Below are positions 1-6,545 of a stretch of 13,399 nt of DNA, piece by piece. The position numbers and the translations under genes are program-made. The notes beneath the pieces were generated by a model. That model was not told where the DNA came from, searched no databases, and worked only from the letters and a program-made list of their open reading frames with translations. Source of the stretch: an uncultured Garciella sp. (lineage in GTDB: Bacteria > Bacillota > Clostridia > Eubacteriales > Garciellaceae); contig USMD01000051.1 in NCBI GenBank assembly GCA_900555725.1, positions 1 through 13,399 on the forward strand, written 5' to 3'. The number at the start of each line of letters is the position of its first letter. Position 1 is the first letter of the stretch.

Positions 1-50
1 TCTAAGAATAAAAAAGTATTCGTGAGTTTTTGTCCAAAATTAAGGGGTCA
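1..50 (-). mobile_element. Putative insertion-sequence terminus (IS3-like) at contig edge
   Basis: Read on the minus strand from position 50, the sequence begins TGACCCCTTAATTTTGGACA, which resembles a terminal inverted repeat of the TG...CA type found at IS3-family ends. It starts exactly where the methyltransferase reading frame loses its family resemblance, and the contig ends 50 bases further on, as often happens where an assembler meets a multicopy IS. Only the tip is present, so the family is an inference and no transposase can be seen. Confidence 0.45.
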
Positions 51-809
51 ATCCGTTGATTGTGGCACCCCATAATCAGCAGAGTGCAAAACTCTCGCAG
101 GTAGAACAAGATAGCCACCGTCCCCTGCATTTGAAAAATCTCTTTCAATAACCTCTTTCACATCATCAAGATTTGTCAGACCTTTTACATTTTCCGCTAC
201 AAACATTAATGGTTTTGTTAGAGTCACTACTTCTCTCATCCACATATACAGTTGCCCACGATTTTCAATTGATGGTTCATCAACTTCTAGTTTTTCTCCG
301 TTATGACTCTTATGTGAATTGAACCCTAAGCGCTTACCGGCAATAGAAAAATCCTGGCAAGGGAATCCACCAGTAACAATATCTATGTTATCAGGAAAAA
401 CTTTCTCTCCTTCTTTTGCCCGTTTAACCAAATCAACTATGCTTTCAAGATGATAAATATCATCAGGATTCTTATATTTTCGTTTAAAGTAAGATACCCA
501 TGCAGCTTTTGCATCTGGGCGTATATCATTAGCAAACACAGTTTCAAAGCCTGTGTCTACTACTCTTACCCATTCTCCAAAGTCTTCTGAAATCCAATTA
601 GGATGAATATCAGTATTAATGGAGCGTTTTAAACAAGTGAATCCACCCTCAAACCCAATGTCCATCCCACCGCATCCACTAAATAAAGATAACACTTTTA
701 TTTTTTTACTTCCTTTACTGCTTCTACTAGTATTACTAATAGTTTCTATGGTACTTTCTTTATTATCACCTTTATTATTAACATAATCAAACAGGGACAA
801 TTGATCCAT
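48..809 (-). pseudogene. DNA cytosine-C5 methyltransferase, 3'-truncated
   Basis: This is the N-terminal 253 residues of a C5-cytosine DNA methyltransferase, which transfers a methyl group from S-adenosylmethionine to cytosine within a specific DNA site. Visible motifs are motif I VLSLFSGCGGMD (residues 39-50), motif IV GGFPCQ with catalytic Cys151, motif VI ENV (206-208) and the start of motif VIII, YGVPQS (246-251). The frame stops two codons later. The rest of motif VIII, the target-recognition domain and motifs IX and X are missing; intact family members usually run 330-450 residues. The stop codon is made by the first three bases of the IS-like end at position 50. I chose the ATG at 809 because GGAGGAG lies 7 bases upstream; an upstream ATG at 833 overlaps the preceding gene. 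The 23-base gap to the XRE gene suggests an operon. It is almost certainly inactive as it stands. Confidence 0.88.
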
Positions 810-832
810 ATTTGCTCCTCCATGTATTAACA

Positions 833-1033
833 TTATTTTTCTATTTCAACGATGTCTTCTATATTACAATCAAGTGCGTAACATATTCGCTCAAGCACTT
901 CAAGAGACACATACTGGTTTTTATTCATCTTAGAAATTGTACTTGCTGCAATACCAGTTTTCTCTCTTAGCTCCGACTTTGACATATCGTTATCTATAAG
1001 AAGTTTCCAAAGCTTTTTATAACATATAGACAT
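833..1033 (-). CDS. Small XRE-family helix-turn-helix regulator
   Basis: This 66-residue protein is essentially one Cro/CI-type helix-turn-helix domain: LREKTGIAASTISKM forms the DNA-reading helices and ALDCNIEDIVEIEK closes the fold. It has no other domain. The start at 1033 is supported by GGAGG 7 bases upstream; 25 further codons are open upstream but overlap the promoter. It precedes the cytosine methyltransferase by 23 bases on the same strand, an arrangement common in Bacillota where a small XRE protein accompanies a C5 methyltransferase, sometimes as a restriction-modification control protein. That it regulates the methyltransferase or itself is inferred from position. No restriction endonuclease is visible here, though one could lie beyond the truncated contig end. 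Confidence 0.85.
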   Translation of the reverse strand: MSICYKKLWKLLIDNDMSKSELREKTGIAASTISKMNKNQYVSLEVLERICYALDCNIEDIVEIEK

Positions 1034-1060
1034 GAAGCCGCCTCCAATTTTCTTTTTTAT

Positions 1061-1089
1061 ATTATAACATAAATCATTCGATTTTTCAA
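1061..1089 (-). promoter_or_regulatory. SigA-type promoter for XRE-methyltransferase operon
   Basis: On the minus strand the -35 hexamer TTGAAA (1084-1089) and the -10 hexamer TATAAT (1061-1066) are separated by 17 bases. This is close to the vegetative consensus and lies about 27 bases upstream of the XRE start codon. Confidence 0.75.
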
Positions 1090-1247
1090 CTCTGATTGAT
1101 GACTTCACGAAAAAAATGATGATATATCGTTATTTTTTTATTCATACTCATAATACAACATCTATCCTATCTCCTCAACCCTACGATTTTATCTAATCTG
1201 TCAACTCAACCCCACAAACTTTTTTACAGTCGACCTGTTCCCTCAAT

Positions 1248-1332
1248 AAATAAAAATAAGGATTTCCAAGGTTAAAAGGTACCACCAGACATTAGGTAGA
1301 AAACCCTTCACTCTTGGAAATCCTTTATTTAT
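1248..1332 (-). terminator. Long hairpin after rum-like gene tail, copy 1
   Basis: The arm at 1248-1270 contains AAGGATTTCCAAG and pairs with CTTGGAAATCC at 1313-1323, extended by AT-rich flanks (AAATAAAAAT against TTTATTTAT). The 42-base interior carries CCAGACATTAGGT at 1285-1297. On the minus strand the stem lies just after the rum-like stop codon and ends in CCTTATTTTTATTTA, so it could act as an intrinsic terminator. Copy 2 is at 10868-10951. Confidence 0.5.
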
Positions 1333-1349
1333 CAGTATTTTGAACCCTC

Positions 1350-1421
1350 TTATTTCTCCACTCTTGACATCAAGGCAACGCACTCAACATGGGTTGAGTT
1401 GATGGCATTGGTGTCTGAGGG
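1350..1421 (-). pseudogene. 3' tail of RlmD/RumA-like 23S rRNA uracil methyltransferase, copy 1
   Basis: Twenty-three codons remain open before a stop on the minus strand, ending in THVECVALMSRVEK. The HVEC-V-LM pattern is the usual C-terminal signature of TrmA/RumA/RlmD-type 5-methyluridine methyltransferases, recognised from memory. A stop codon (TAG) lies immediately upstream at 1422-1424, so only the tail exists. The same tail with conservative changes (YHVECAVLMSRVDK) occurs at 10970-11014, and conservation is stronger in protein than in DNA, which supports real coding ancestry. The tail lies inside an att-like dyad, as expected where a serine recombinase has inserted an element into the end of rum. 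Confidence 0.55.
1366..1415. repeat. 50-bp att-like imperfect dyad at rum tail, copy 1
   Basis: The 50 bases begin GACATCAA and end TTGGTGTC. The two 23-base arms match at 17 positions when one is reverse-complemented, around a centre near CATGG. Copy 2 at 10986-11035 has the same length and about 37 of 50 identical bases. Long imperfect dyads of this size are typical of large serine-recombinase attachment sites, and the 3' end of rum is an established target for such elements in Bacillota. Assignment as an attL/attR junction is inference; no recombinase gene is in the window. Confidence 0.5.
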
Positions 1422-1445
1422 CTATTTTTTAGCGTATCTGTTCGC

Positions 1446-1510
1446 GGGAACATGTCAATCGGTTTTTTTAATCATTTTAAAAAATCGCCGTTCGAAGAAA
1501 CATATCCATC
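1446..1510. repeat. Pair of IS21-like terminal repeats
   Basis: Two related motifs lie about 50 bases apart: GGGAACATGTCAATC (1446-1460) and GAAACATATCCATC (1497-1510). With their flanks, on the minus strand they fit a consensus near GGATATGTTCCCGCGAACGG. Similar pairs occur at 5216-5270 and a single copy at 13303-13317, all in one orientation. Several subterminal repeats at each end are a feature of IS21-family elements. No istA or istB gene is visible, so these would be orphan ends. The rest of the interval to 1713 holds nothing I recognise; an 84-codon plus-strand frame at 1399-1653 lacks any protein character. Confidence 0.35.
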
Positions 1511-1713
1511 CTCAGCGTAAGTCATTTACTTCTTACTCAAGCTGGTTTCGGATAAATATATTTATTTACCACCATTATTACACCTCTTTTAACTCCTATT
1601 TCTCATTTCTAGAAATATTATATCTTATTTTATTTCTAACGAGGGATCCCTGAGAATTCCATCCAAAAACTTCTACCCCTGTTTTGGGGACAATATTCTT
1701 GACTAAACCACGG

Positions 1714-3153
1714 TCAAATATCGTGCCTTGATGAAAGTAAAAAGATGCCACGTTTTACGATTACTATCACATTGATCATTGTTGCAGTAATTAACCAAAT
1801 ATAAATGCTCGGCATCATCAGAAACGTTCTATATATACTCATAACTCTGCCGTTGGTGATGAATGTTATTATCCAAGGAATTACTATTAATATGACTGCA
1901 GGCATAAGCATAAAAGAACTACGAATAATATATTGTCTGGAACTTTTATCTTTCCATTTATCCAAGTTTCTCAGGTTGTAAATACCTTTACCTAAGGCAA
2001 GTATGAAAAGAAATCCGATCATAAATTCGAAATAATTATAGGTTACAGTAGGTGATTCTGATTGACCAGTTGTAAATAGTTTAACCAAACTATCAGTTAT
2101 AGTCCCATAGTTTGTAAAAGCATTTAGTCCATTATTATACAGAACAACAATGCCATAGCCATTATCTAAAATCATTTGTTCATCAGCTTGGTAAGTCCAT
2201 AAAGTTCCACTATGCCCAATAGTTTTTCCCTCTTCACCTTCCCTGACGGACCAGCCCAATCCATATTCTGCATTCACCTGAGGCGTTTGCATTTCCTTCA
2301 AACTTTCGCTGGTGATAATTCGTTGTCCATTATAAACACCGTCATTCATATTCATAATAAGCCATTTGGATAAATCCGTTGCGGTAGATACAATCCCGCT
2401 CGGTCCATTGATAAACCAATCAGGTTCGTTATATGCAACATTCATTCCGAAGATATTTATGTGACCAGTAGCTAGGTTTTTTGCCGCCTGGAATTGATTA
2501 GTGTTTGAAAAACTCATCGTATCATTCATTTGCAATGGCTTAAAAATATGTCTATTTAAATAATCCGAAAACGTTTCGCCACTTTTAATCTCAACAAGTC
2601 TTGCCAATATCCAATAATTAGGATTATGATAGTTGTATTTTTCTCCCGGGTCATTTTTCAATTTTACATTTTCAAATAATTTCATCGCTTCCGACAAGGT
2701 TTCTGGTTGAATAGATAATTTCATCTCTGGAAAAGTTTCATCTGATAAACCGCTTGTATGACTTAACAAATGCCGAACCGTGATGTTTACGGCACGAGAA
2801 TCATTTATTTCAAGTTCCGGCAAATACGTTTTTATAGGTGTATCCAAATTCACCAACCCCTCATCAACCAGTTGCATAACAGCCAAAGCAGTTATTGGTT
2901 TACTTAAGGAGGCAATTGGAAATTGGGAGTAAGCATCTAGACCATCCCCGTATGCTTTAGCGAATACAAGCTCATCTTGATAAGTAATGGCGACAGCAAA
3001 ACCCGACAAATTGTTTTTGTCCTTGGCGGATTGCAATAAGGCATCTACTTTTACGGCATCAAAACTCTCATCAGTAAATGCCGTAACCGCCTTTACTTGC
3101 ATTAAAATAGCCATGCAGACTACTAAAATAATTATATATTTGCTTCTTTTCAT
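1714..3153 (-). CDS. Membrane-anchored serine hydrolase, beta-lactamase/PBP4* class
   Basis: This 479-residue protein belongs to the class C beta-lactamase-like serine hydrolases (penicillin-binding protein 4*, FmtA and esterase relatives). It opens with a signal peptide or anchor (KR, then a hydrophobic run at about 6-25). Catalytic motifs are S82-L-S-K85 (SxxK), Y175-H-N177 (YxN) and H314-S-G316 in place of KTG. Three hydrophobic segments follow at about 365-385, 410-430 and 440-465, so the catalytic domain probably sits outside the membrane. Likely substrates are D-amino-acid peptides, peptidoglycan precursors or esters; a true beta-lactamase is less likely because such HSG proteins often hydrolyse beta-lactams poorly. 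The ATG at 3153 has GGGAGG 8 bases upstream. The frame stays open 19 codons further to a TTG at 3210, which I do not favour. It stands alone between mobile elements. Confidence 0.85.
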   Translation of the reverse strand: MKRSKYIIILVVCMAILMQVKAVTAFTDESFDAVKVDALLQSAKDKNNLSGFAVAITYQDELVFAKAYGDGLDAYSQFPIASLSKPITALAVMQLVDEGLVNLDTPIKTYLPELEINDSRAVNITVRHLLSHTSGLSDETFPEMKLSIQPETLSEAMKLFENVKLKNDPGEKYNYHNPNYWILARLVEIKSGETFSDYLNRHIFKPLQMNDTMSFSNTNQFQAAKNLATGHINIFGMNVAYNEPDWFINGPSGIVSTATDLSKWLIMNMNDGVYNGQRIITSESLKEMQTPQVNAEYGLGWSVREGEEGKTIGHSGTLWTYQADEQMILDNGYGIVVLYNNGLNAFTNYGTITDSLVKLFTTGQSESPTVTYNYFEFMIGFLFILALGKGIYNLRNLDKWKDKSSRQYIIRSSFMLMPAVILIVIPWIITFITNGRVMSIYRTFLMMPSIYIWLITATMINVIVIVKRGIFLLSSRHDI

Positions 3154-3442
3154 CTGATCATCCTCCCTCAATAAAGTAAGAATATCTTCCAAATGCTCGC
3201 TTATTCTCAAAATTTCATAGACACTGTTTTACACCTAACAACACTTCCACCTTATAAAAGGATAATCACAGAATATTCTAACAGGGTGAAGCCCATCCTA
3301 ACGACCAAACGACTGGATAAGTTTGGAAATTGATATGACCGTGCATAACGTCTCCACATCATTCATGGTCGCTCACCCTCCCATTTCTCTCCGGATCAAA
3401 TTCCATACATTCCTTCGTCCTGCGTATCCATGAGGTGGAGGT
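3154..3442. other. Unassigned interval upstream of serine hydrolase
   Basis: I recognise no gene in these 289 bases. Two short minus-strand frames can be read (a tail ending RVSDHE near 3360 and a 17-codon frame beginning MNDVETL just below it), but neither matches a family I know. The sequence TTCTAACAGGGT at 3276-3287 recurs exactly at 3453-3464, at the edge of the IS110 element, so part of this interval may be a remnant of a related element or its target. Confidence 0.4.
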
Positions 3443-3567
3443 CAGATATGCTTTCTAACAGGGTCACATGCCCGAATGGAGTAAATTAAGTCTGACTCTG
3501 CACTGTTGGTATTTGTAGTCTCCAGAATAACAATGAATAAACAAGCCCATTTGGCTACATAAAATCC

Positions 3568-3671
3568 TTCTTCTTAGCTTGTTGACCCCACGCCATTCCT
3601 GGGATAGACAGTCAAGTGCTTTCCTTGACAGGCTATCCCAGGAATGGGACACTGCGTCAGGCTAAGAAGAA
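3568..3671 (-). ncRNA. Candidate bridge RNA stem in the IS110 right end
   Basis: Three nested stems share one axis: TTCTTCTTAGC (3568-3578) with GCTAAGAAGAA (3661-3671), CCATTCCTGGGATAG (3593-3607) with CTATCCCAGGAATGG (3633-3647), and GTCAAG (3611-3616) with CTTGAC (3624-3629) around a 7-base loop. The 11, 15 and 6 base pairs are all perfect, with internal loops between the first two. IS110-family transposases are guided by a structured bridge RNA made from a non-coding end of the element, and this structure begins 17 bases beyond the transposase stop codon. The RNA strand and exact ends cannot be fixed by eye; a terminator or transposase-binding site is the alternative. Confidence 0.5.
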
Positions 3672-3688
3672 AATACTAGAATTATTTT

Positions 3689-4933
3689 TTAAGCTACCTG
3701 CAATGTTTCTAGTTGAGGTAACCCTCGTAATAACTTGACACCATCAAATGCGCATTGTTTGTTACCGATGACAAATAAGACACGTAGTAATTTACAACAT
3801 AAAGCGATGAGCGACTGTTGTTTCTTTAATGGACGTTCAGGGCGTTTCGTGTAATATTGATGCAGGGCTTTAAAGGTTGAGTTATGGGCAAGGGGGCGAA
3901 TCGCTAAATATAAGGCTCTGCGTAGTCGTTTTCGCCCTCGTTTCGTGATCCTTGTCTCGCCCTTATATTTCCCTGAACTGTATTCACGAAGCGATAGCCC
4001 TGCCAGATTCACTAATTGTTGTGGGTGATTATAGTTTCTTAGATCGCCTGCTTCTGCGTAAAGTGTGGCAACGGTAATGGCACCTAAACCAGGGATGTTC
4101 ATCATCTCAGTGGCACCAGGGATTTCCTTTACCATGTCTTCTAAGTCTTCAACTTGTTGTTTGTATAAGTCATACTGTTCAAGAAGACTAGCTAGTTCAC
4201 GTTTGGCAAACGTTGTGCTTACTGTTAATCCAACACTTTCGTTGGCAGCTAGCACAAGCTGTTCTGCTCGTTTGATTCCAACACCACGTCTGACGAACGG
4301 CTTCCATCTCAAGACAATTTCTTCCGGTGTCATGGCTTGAATCTCAGCAGGCAATGGAAACAGCCGCAAGGTGTGAATGGCAGCTTTCCCTTTCCAATCC
4401 GCAAACACATCAAGAAATTCAGGAAAGTAACGATGAAGCCAATTCTGCGTGCGACCTTCGATGATCATAAGTTGTTTGACGAGTTGATCTCGTAATTTGA
4501 TGCCTTCGAGTAGGTTGGGTACAGAGTATCGCCCGTCTTTCATGAGCTGTGCAATCACCTTCGCATCTTTTGTATCATTCTTTGTTGGCGAGTTATCATC
4601 AAGTTCTTTGCTTTTCTTAACATGCATCGGATTGACGAGTACAAAGTCATAGCCACGTGCTTTGAGATAATAGGCGAGATTAAACCAGAACTGTCCTGTT
4701 GGCTCTACACCAAAAATGACATGGTCTTTCTGGTGTTCTTTCATGTGGGATTGAACCCATTTCAACAATCGCTCAAAGCCATTGATTCGGTTGTCAAAGA
4801 TCAATCGTTTACCAAATTCGATTCCTCGATCATCTTGTGCACGTGCGACGTGTTTGTCTTTGGCAATATCAATACCAATAATTAAGGTTGATGGTGTGAT
4901 TTGCGTAATTTTTTGATTTTGCGTATAATTCAT
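3689..4933 (-). CDS. IS110-family transposase (DEDD recombinase)
   Basis: This 414-residue recombinase has the two IS110 domains. The N-terminal RuvC-like DEDD domain shows GIDIAKDKH with Asp22, GVEPTG with Glu77 and KNDTKDAKVIA with Asp120 and Asp123. The C-terminal transposase-20 domain starts near IPGLGAITVATLYAEAG and continues through LVNLAGLSLREYSSGKYKG, where the catalytic serine of the family is expected, and the basic stretch KRGRKRLRR. A coiled-coil-like region (LLEQYDLYKQQVEDLEDM) joins them. It looks full length and intact. The start at 4933 has AAGGAGG 7 bases upstream, but that site can be sequestered in a hairpin (4937-5003). Its base composition is visibly richer in G+C than the resistance genes, consistent with separate transfer. 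Confidence 0.95.
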   Translation of the reverse strand: MNYTQNQKITQITPSTLIIGIDIAKDKHVARAQDDRGIEFGKRLIFDNRINGFERLLKWVQSHMKEHQKDHVIFGVEPTGQFWFNLAYYLKARGYDFVLVNPMHVKKSKELDDNSPTKNDTKDAKVIAQLMKDGRYSVPNLLEGIKLRDQLVKQLMIIEGRTQNWLHRYFPEFLDVFADWKGKAAIHTLRLFPLPAEIQAMTPEEIVLRWKPFVRRGVGIKRAEQLVLAANESVGLTVSTTFAKRELASLLEQYDLYKQQVEDLEDMVKEIPGATEMMNIPGLGAITVATLYAEAGDLRNYNHPQQLVNLAGLSLREYSSGKYKGETRITKRGRKRLRRALYLAIRPLAHNSTFKALHQYYTKRPERPLKKQQSLIALCCKLLRVLFVIGNKQCAFDGVKLLRGLPQLETLQVA

Positions 4934-4936
4934 TTT

Positions 4937-5003
4937 GAGTCCTCCTTGGTTTTCTAATTTCGGAGTCGATGCATCGACATCCTGTACTATACCAAGGAGG
5001 CTC
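4937..5003 (-). promoter_or_regulatory. Hairpin sequestering the transposase ribosome binding site
   Basis: The Shine-Dalgarno region ACCAAGGAGG (plus-strand 4941-4950 as CCTCCTTGGT) pairs perfectly with CCTCCTTGGT of the minus-strand RNA from 4991-5000, extended by GAG/CTC flanks. At its centre is a perfect 14-bp palindrome, GTCGATGCATCGAC (4965-4978). A TATAGT at about 4985-4990 between the arms could be a -10 box. A transcript entering from outside would fold and hide the start, while one starting inside the element would lack the upstream arm, a known way for insertion sequences to limit transposase synthesis. Read on the plus strand the stem is followed by TTTTTT and could also be a terminator. 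Confidence 0.6.
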
Positions 5004-5215
5004 TTTTTTGTTAAACCTCAAATTTCTTCATTACAGGAATGCTTTCTATAGTTACATTAAAGCTAGGATATATCCGAATTTGAGAGAAATATTAGAATGA
5101 AGATTAAAATAGTCTGCAACCTTCATTTATAAGGGTTCTAGCCGTTCCAAGCGTACAATTGTTTCTGTATGGATTGAGAGGACAGAATGAATGTCATTTG
5201 TGTATGTCCGTTCTC

Positions 5216-5270
5216 GGAAACATATCCACGACACTTTTTGCACTATCGGTAGACGGGAACATATCCATTA
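5216..5270. repeat. Second pair of IS21-like terminal repeats
   Basis: GGAAACATATCCACG (5216-5230) and GGGAACATATCCATTA (5255-5270) repeat the motif of 1446-1510 in the same orientation and at a similar spacing. Both are preceded by CG-rich bases (TTCTC and AGAC). They look like the paired subterminal repeats of an IS21-type end without its genes. Confidence 0.4.
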
Positions 5271-5322
5271 CACTTCACAATTAAACTTAATGCGCTCTTT
5301 CATATAAACCGGAATCTGTTGG

Positions 5323-5402
5323 TTACTTGTATTCACTCGGAACAGGAATATTAAATCCCTCACACAATAGTTTTACATCATGCACATCTGTATAGCAAAA
5401 TT
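5323..5402 (-). pseudogene. Unidentified C-terminal gene fragment
   Basis: One minus-strand frame reads CYTDVHDVKLLCEGFNIPV and ends PSEYK before a stop at 5323. The amino acid mix looks like real protein rather than random AT-rich sequence, but no start lies outside the HD gene and I cannot name the family. It may be the tail of a gene replaced when the HD gene arrived. Confidence 0.25.
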
Positions 5403-5897
5403 TTAACCTATGATAAAACGTTCATAAGCTATCTTTTTTCCTGTAGCCGTTTTAAAATTCTCATCTATACATCTTTTTATTTTTTGCTGTTCCTTTTCTT
5501 TATCCATAACCGTTAAGTTCTCAAGCAAATCTGCTTCCCATTGTATCTGAAAATCAGGGCCATCAATTTTAGAAGGAGTGTGATGGTTACCTATTATAAA
5601 GCATATTCGATCAATATTTTTGTCATATTCTACTTTTTTTAATATATCTTTTGCTACTGTTGGTCCCTCTATCTCCTGATAAGGTCCATCTATTGAACCA
5701 TACTTTTTTTGTGCTTCAACAGCACCAATATCATGTAGTATAGCAACAATACGAATTAATTCTTTTTCTTCTGCTTCAACATTTTCACCTTTCATTATCT
5801 CTTCTGCATTTTGTAAAACCTTGAGAGTATGGTCAATTCCAAAAGGAATTTCTTTGAAGATTTCTTTCATCTCTTTAATAATTTTTTCCATATACAT
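5403..5897 (-). CDS. HD-domain phosphohydrolase, copy A (operon end)
   Basis: This 164-residue protein is a single HD-type metal-dependent phosphohydrolase domain. The ligands can be read as His23 (DHTLKV), His55-Asp56 (ILHDIG), His105-His106 (GNHHTP) and Asp123 (WEADLLENL). Relatives hydrolyse nucleotides, nucleotide-like phosphates or cyclic nucleotides; the substrate here is unknown. It is the last gene of the mef operon, starting 12 bases after the acetyltransferase stop, with GGAGGGG 8 bases before the ATG. A near twin (copy B, 12674-13168) has the same length and about 80% identity by my count, with every metal ligand kept. Because it ends a drug-resistance operon it may act on a drug-derived or stress nucleotide, but that is inference. 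Confidence 0.85.
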   Translation of the reverse strand: MYMEKIIKEMKEIFKEIPFGIDHTLKVLQNAEEIMKGENVEAEEKELIRIVAILHDIGAVEAQKKYGSIDGPYQEIEGPTVAKDILKKVEYDKNIDRICFIIGNHHTPSKIDGPDFQIQWEADLLENLTVMDKEKEQQKIKRCIDENFKTATGKKIAYERFIIG

Positions 5898-5909
5898 TGA
5901 TTGCCCCTC

Positions 5910-6545
5910 CTATTTTCCCATTAATTGTTCTAATCCCACATCTGATGTTAGCTCTTCAAGATTATTAAATATTTCCTCTTCGCTCCAATTCCACCATTGA
6001 AGCTTTAGCAAGAATTCAATCTTTTCGTCACTAAAGCGTTTTTTGATAAACTTAGCTGGATTCCCACCATATATTGTATATGGCTCAACACTTTTCACTA
6101 CTGTTGAATTAGCGGCAATAATCGCACCATCACCAATTACAACGCCTGGCATAATGGTTACATTTTGACCTATCCAGACATCATTACCAATCACAGTATC
6201 TCCCTTAAAAGGAAGTTGTTCTATTGTAGGAGTAACCTTTTCCCATCCACAGCCAAAGATATTAAAGGGATAGGTTGTAATTCCATCCATTCTGTGGTTT
6301 GCTCCATTCATAATAAACTTAACACCCTCTGCAATTGCACAGAACTTACCTATTATCAGTTTATCCCCCAGAAATTCATAATGATGCTCAATATTATCAT
6401 AAAATTTCTCAGGTGACTTTTTGTTATCACTATAATAAGTATATTCGCCAATTTCTACATTAGGGCGTTTAGGCAAATTACTTATATAGCAAACGCTCTT
6501 TATATTCTCATTCGGATAAAGCTTTTTCTTATCTGGTCCCGTCAT
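5910..6545 (-). CDS. vat: Vat-type streptogramin A O-acetyltransferase
   Basis: This 211-residue protein belongs to the left-handed beta-helix xenobiotic acetyltransferases, which move acetyl from acetyl-CoA to a drug hydroxyl. Features shared with remembered Vat proteins are VEIGEYTYYS (30-39), GDKLIIGKFCAI (60-71), NGANHRMDG with catalytic His84, YPFNIFG-GWEK, and the hexapeptide stretch GNDVWIGQNVTIMPGVVIGD, then GGNPAKFIKKRF and LQWWNW. These fit Vat (virginiamycin/streptogramin A) better than CatB, which lacks GANHRMDG. One extra residue lies in GITTYPF compared with GSTYPF. The length is typical. The start ATG overlaps the upstream stop as ATGA, so the two genes are probably translationally coupled, and AAAGGAG lies about 10 bases upstream. 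It could be a new Vat variant; which drug it uses is untested. Confidence 0.85.
   Translation of the reverse strand: MTGPDKKKLYPNENIKSVCYISNLPKRPNVEIGEYTYYSDNKKSPEKFYDNIEHHYEFLGDKLIIGKFCAIAEGVKFIMNGANHRMDGITTYPFNIFGCGWEKVTPTIEQLPFKGDTVIGNDVWIGQNVTIMPGVVIGDGAIIAANSTVVKSVEPYTIYGGNPAKFIKKRFSDEKIEFLLKLQWWNWSEEEIFNNLEELTSDVGLEQLMGK

Larger units (their letters stand above)
3443..5048 (-). mobile_element. IS110-family insertion sequence (about 1.6 kb)
   Basis: The element contains one transposase gene (3689-4933), about 100 bases of upstream and about 230 bases of downstream non-coding sequence. Its borders are suggested by the direct repeat CAGNNATGCTTTCTA at 3443-3457 and 5034-5048 (13 of 15 bases identical), spaced 1591 bases apart. 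IS110 elements do not make ordinary terminal inverted repeats; they recombine at a short core shared by element and target, so a short direct repeat at both ends is expected. The longer non-coding end lies downstream of the transposase, as in the IS1111 subgroup. Exact ends are inferred. Confidence 0.7.
5049..5402. other. Element debris between IS110 and the mef operon
   Basis: No intact gene lies in this 354-base stretch. It holds a pair of IS21-like terminal repeats at 5216-5270 and the tail of an unidentified minus-strand frame at 5323-5402. No clear terminator was seen after the HD gene. Confidence 0.5.

Noticed and set aside
1399..1653. 84-codon plus-strand frame
   Set aside because: It overlaps the att-like dyad and IS21-like repeats, has no ribosome binding site, and its translation is a run of Tyr, Phe, Ile and Ser typical of non-coding AT-rich DNA.
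1640..1662. Adjacent GGATCC and GAATTC sites suggesting a cloning junction
   Set aside because: The flanks show no vector or polylinker sequence, and two hexamers close together can arise by chance.
3464..3652. 62-codon minus-strand frame in the IS110 right end
   Set aside because: It runs through the nested hairpin of the bridge RNA candidate and has no recognisable protein character; the RNA structure explains the sequence better.
4065..4885. Two plus-strand frames inside the transposase gene (4065-4340 and 4622-4885)
   Set aside because: They are antisense shadows of the IS110 transposase, without ribosome binding sites or family motifs.
6165..6416. 83-codon plus-strand frame within vat
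   Set aside because: It is an antisense shadow of the acetyltransferase gene.
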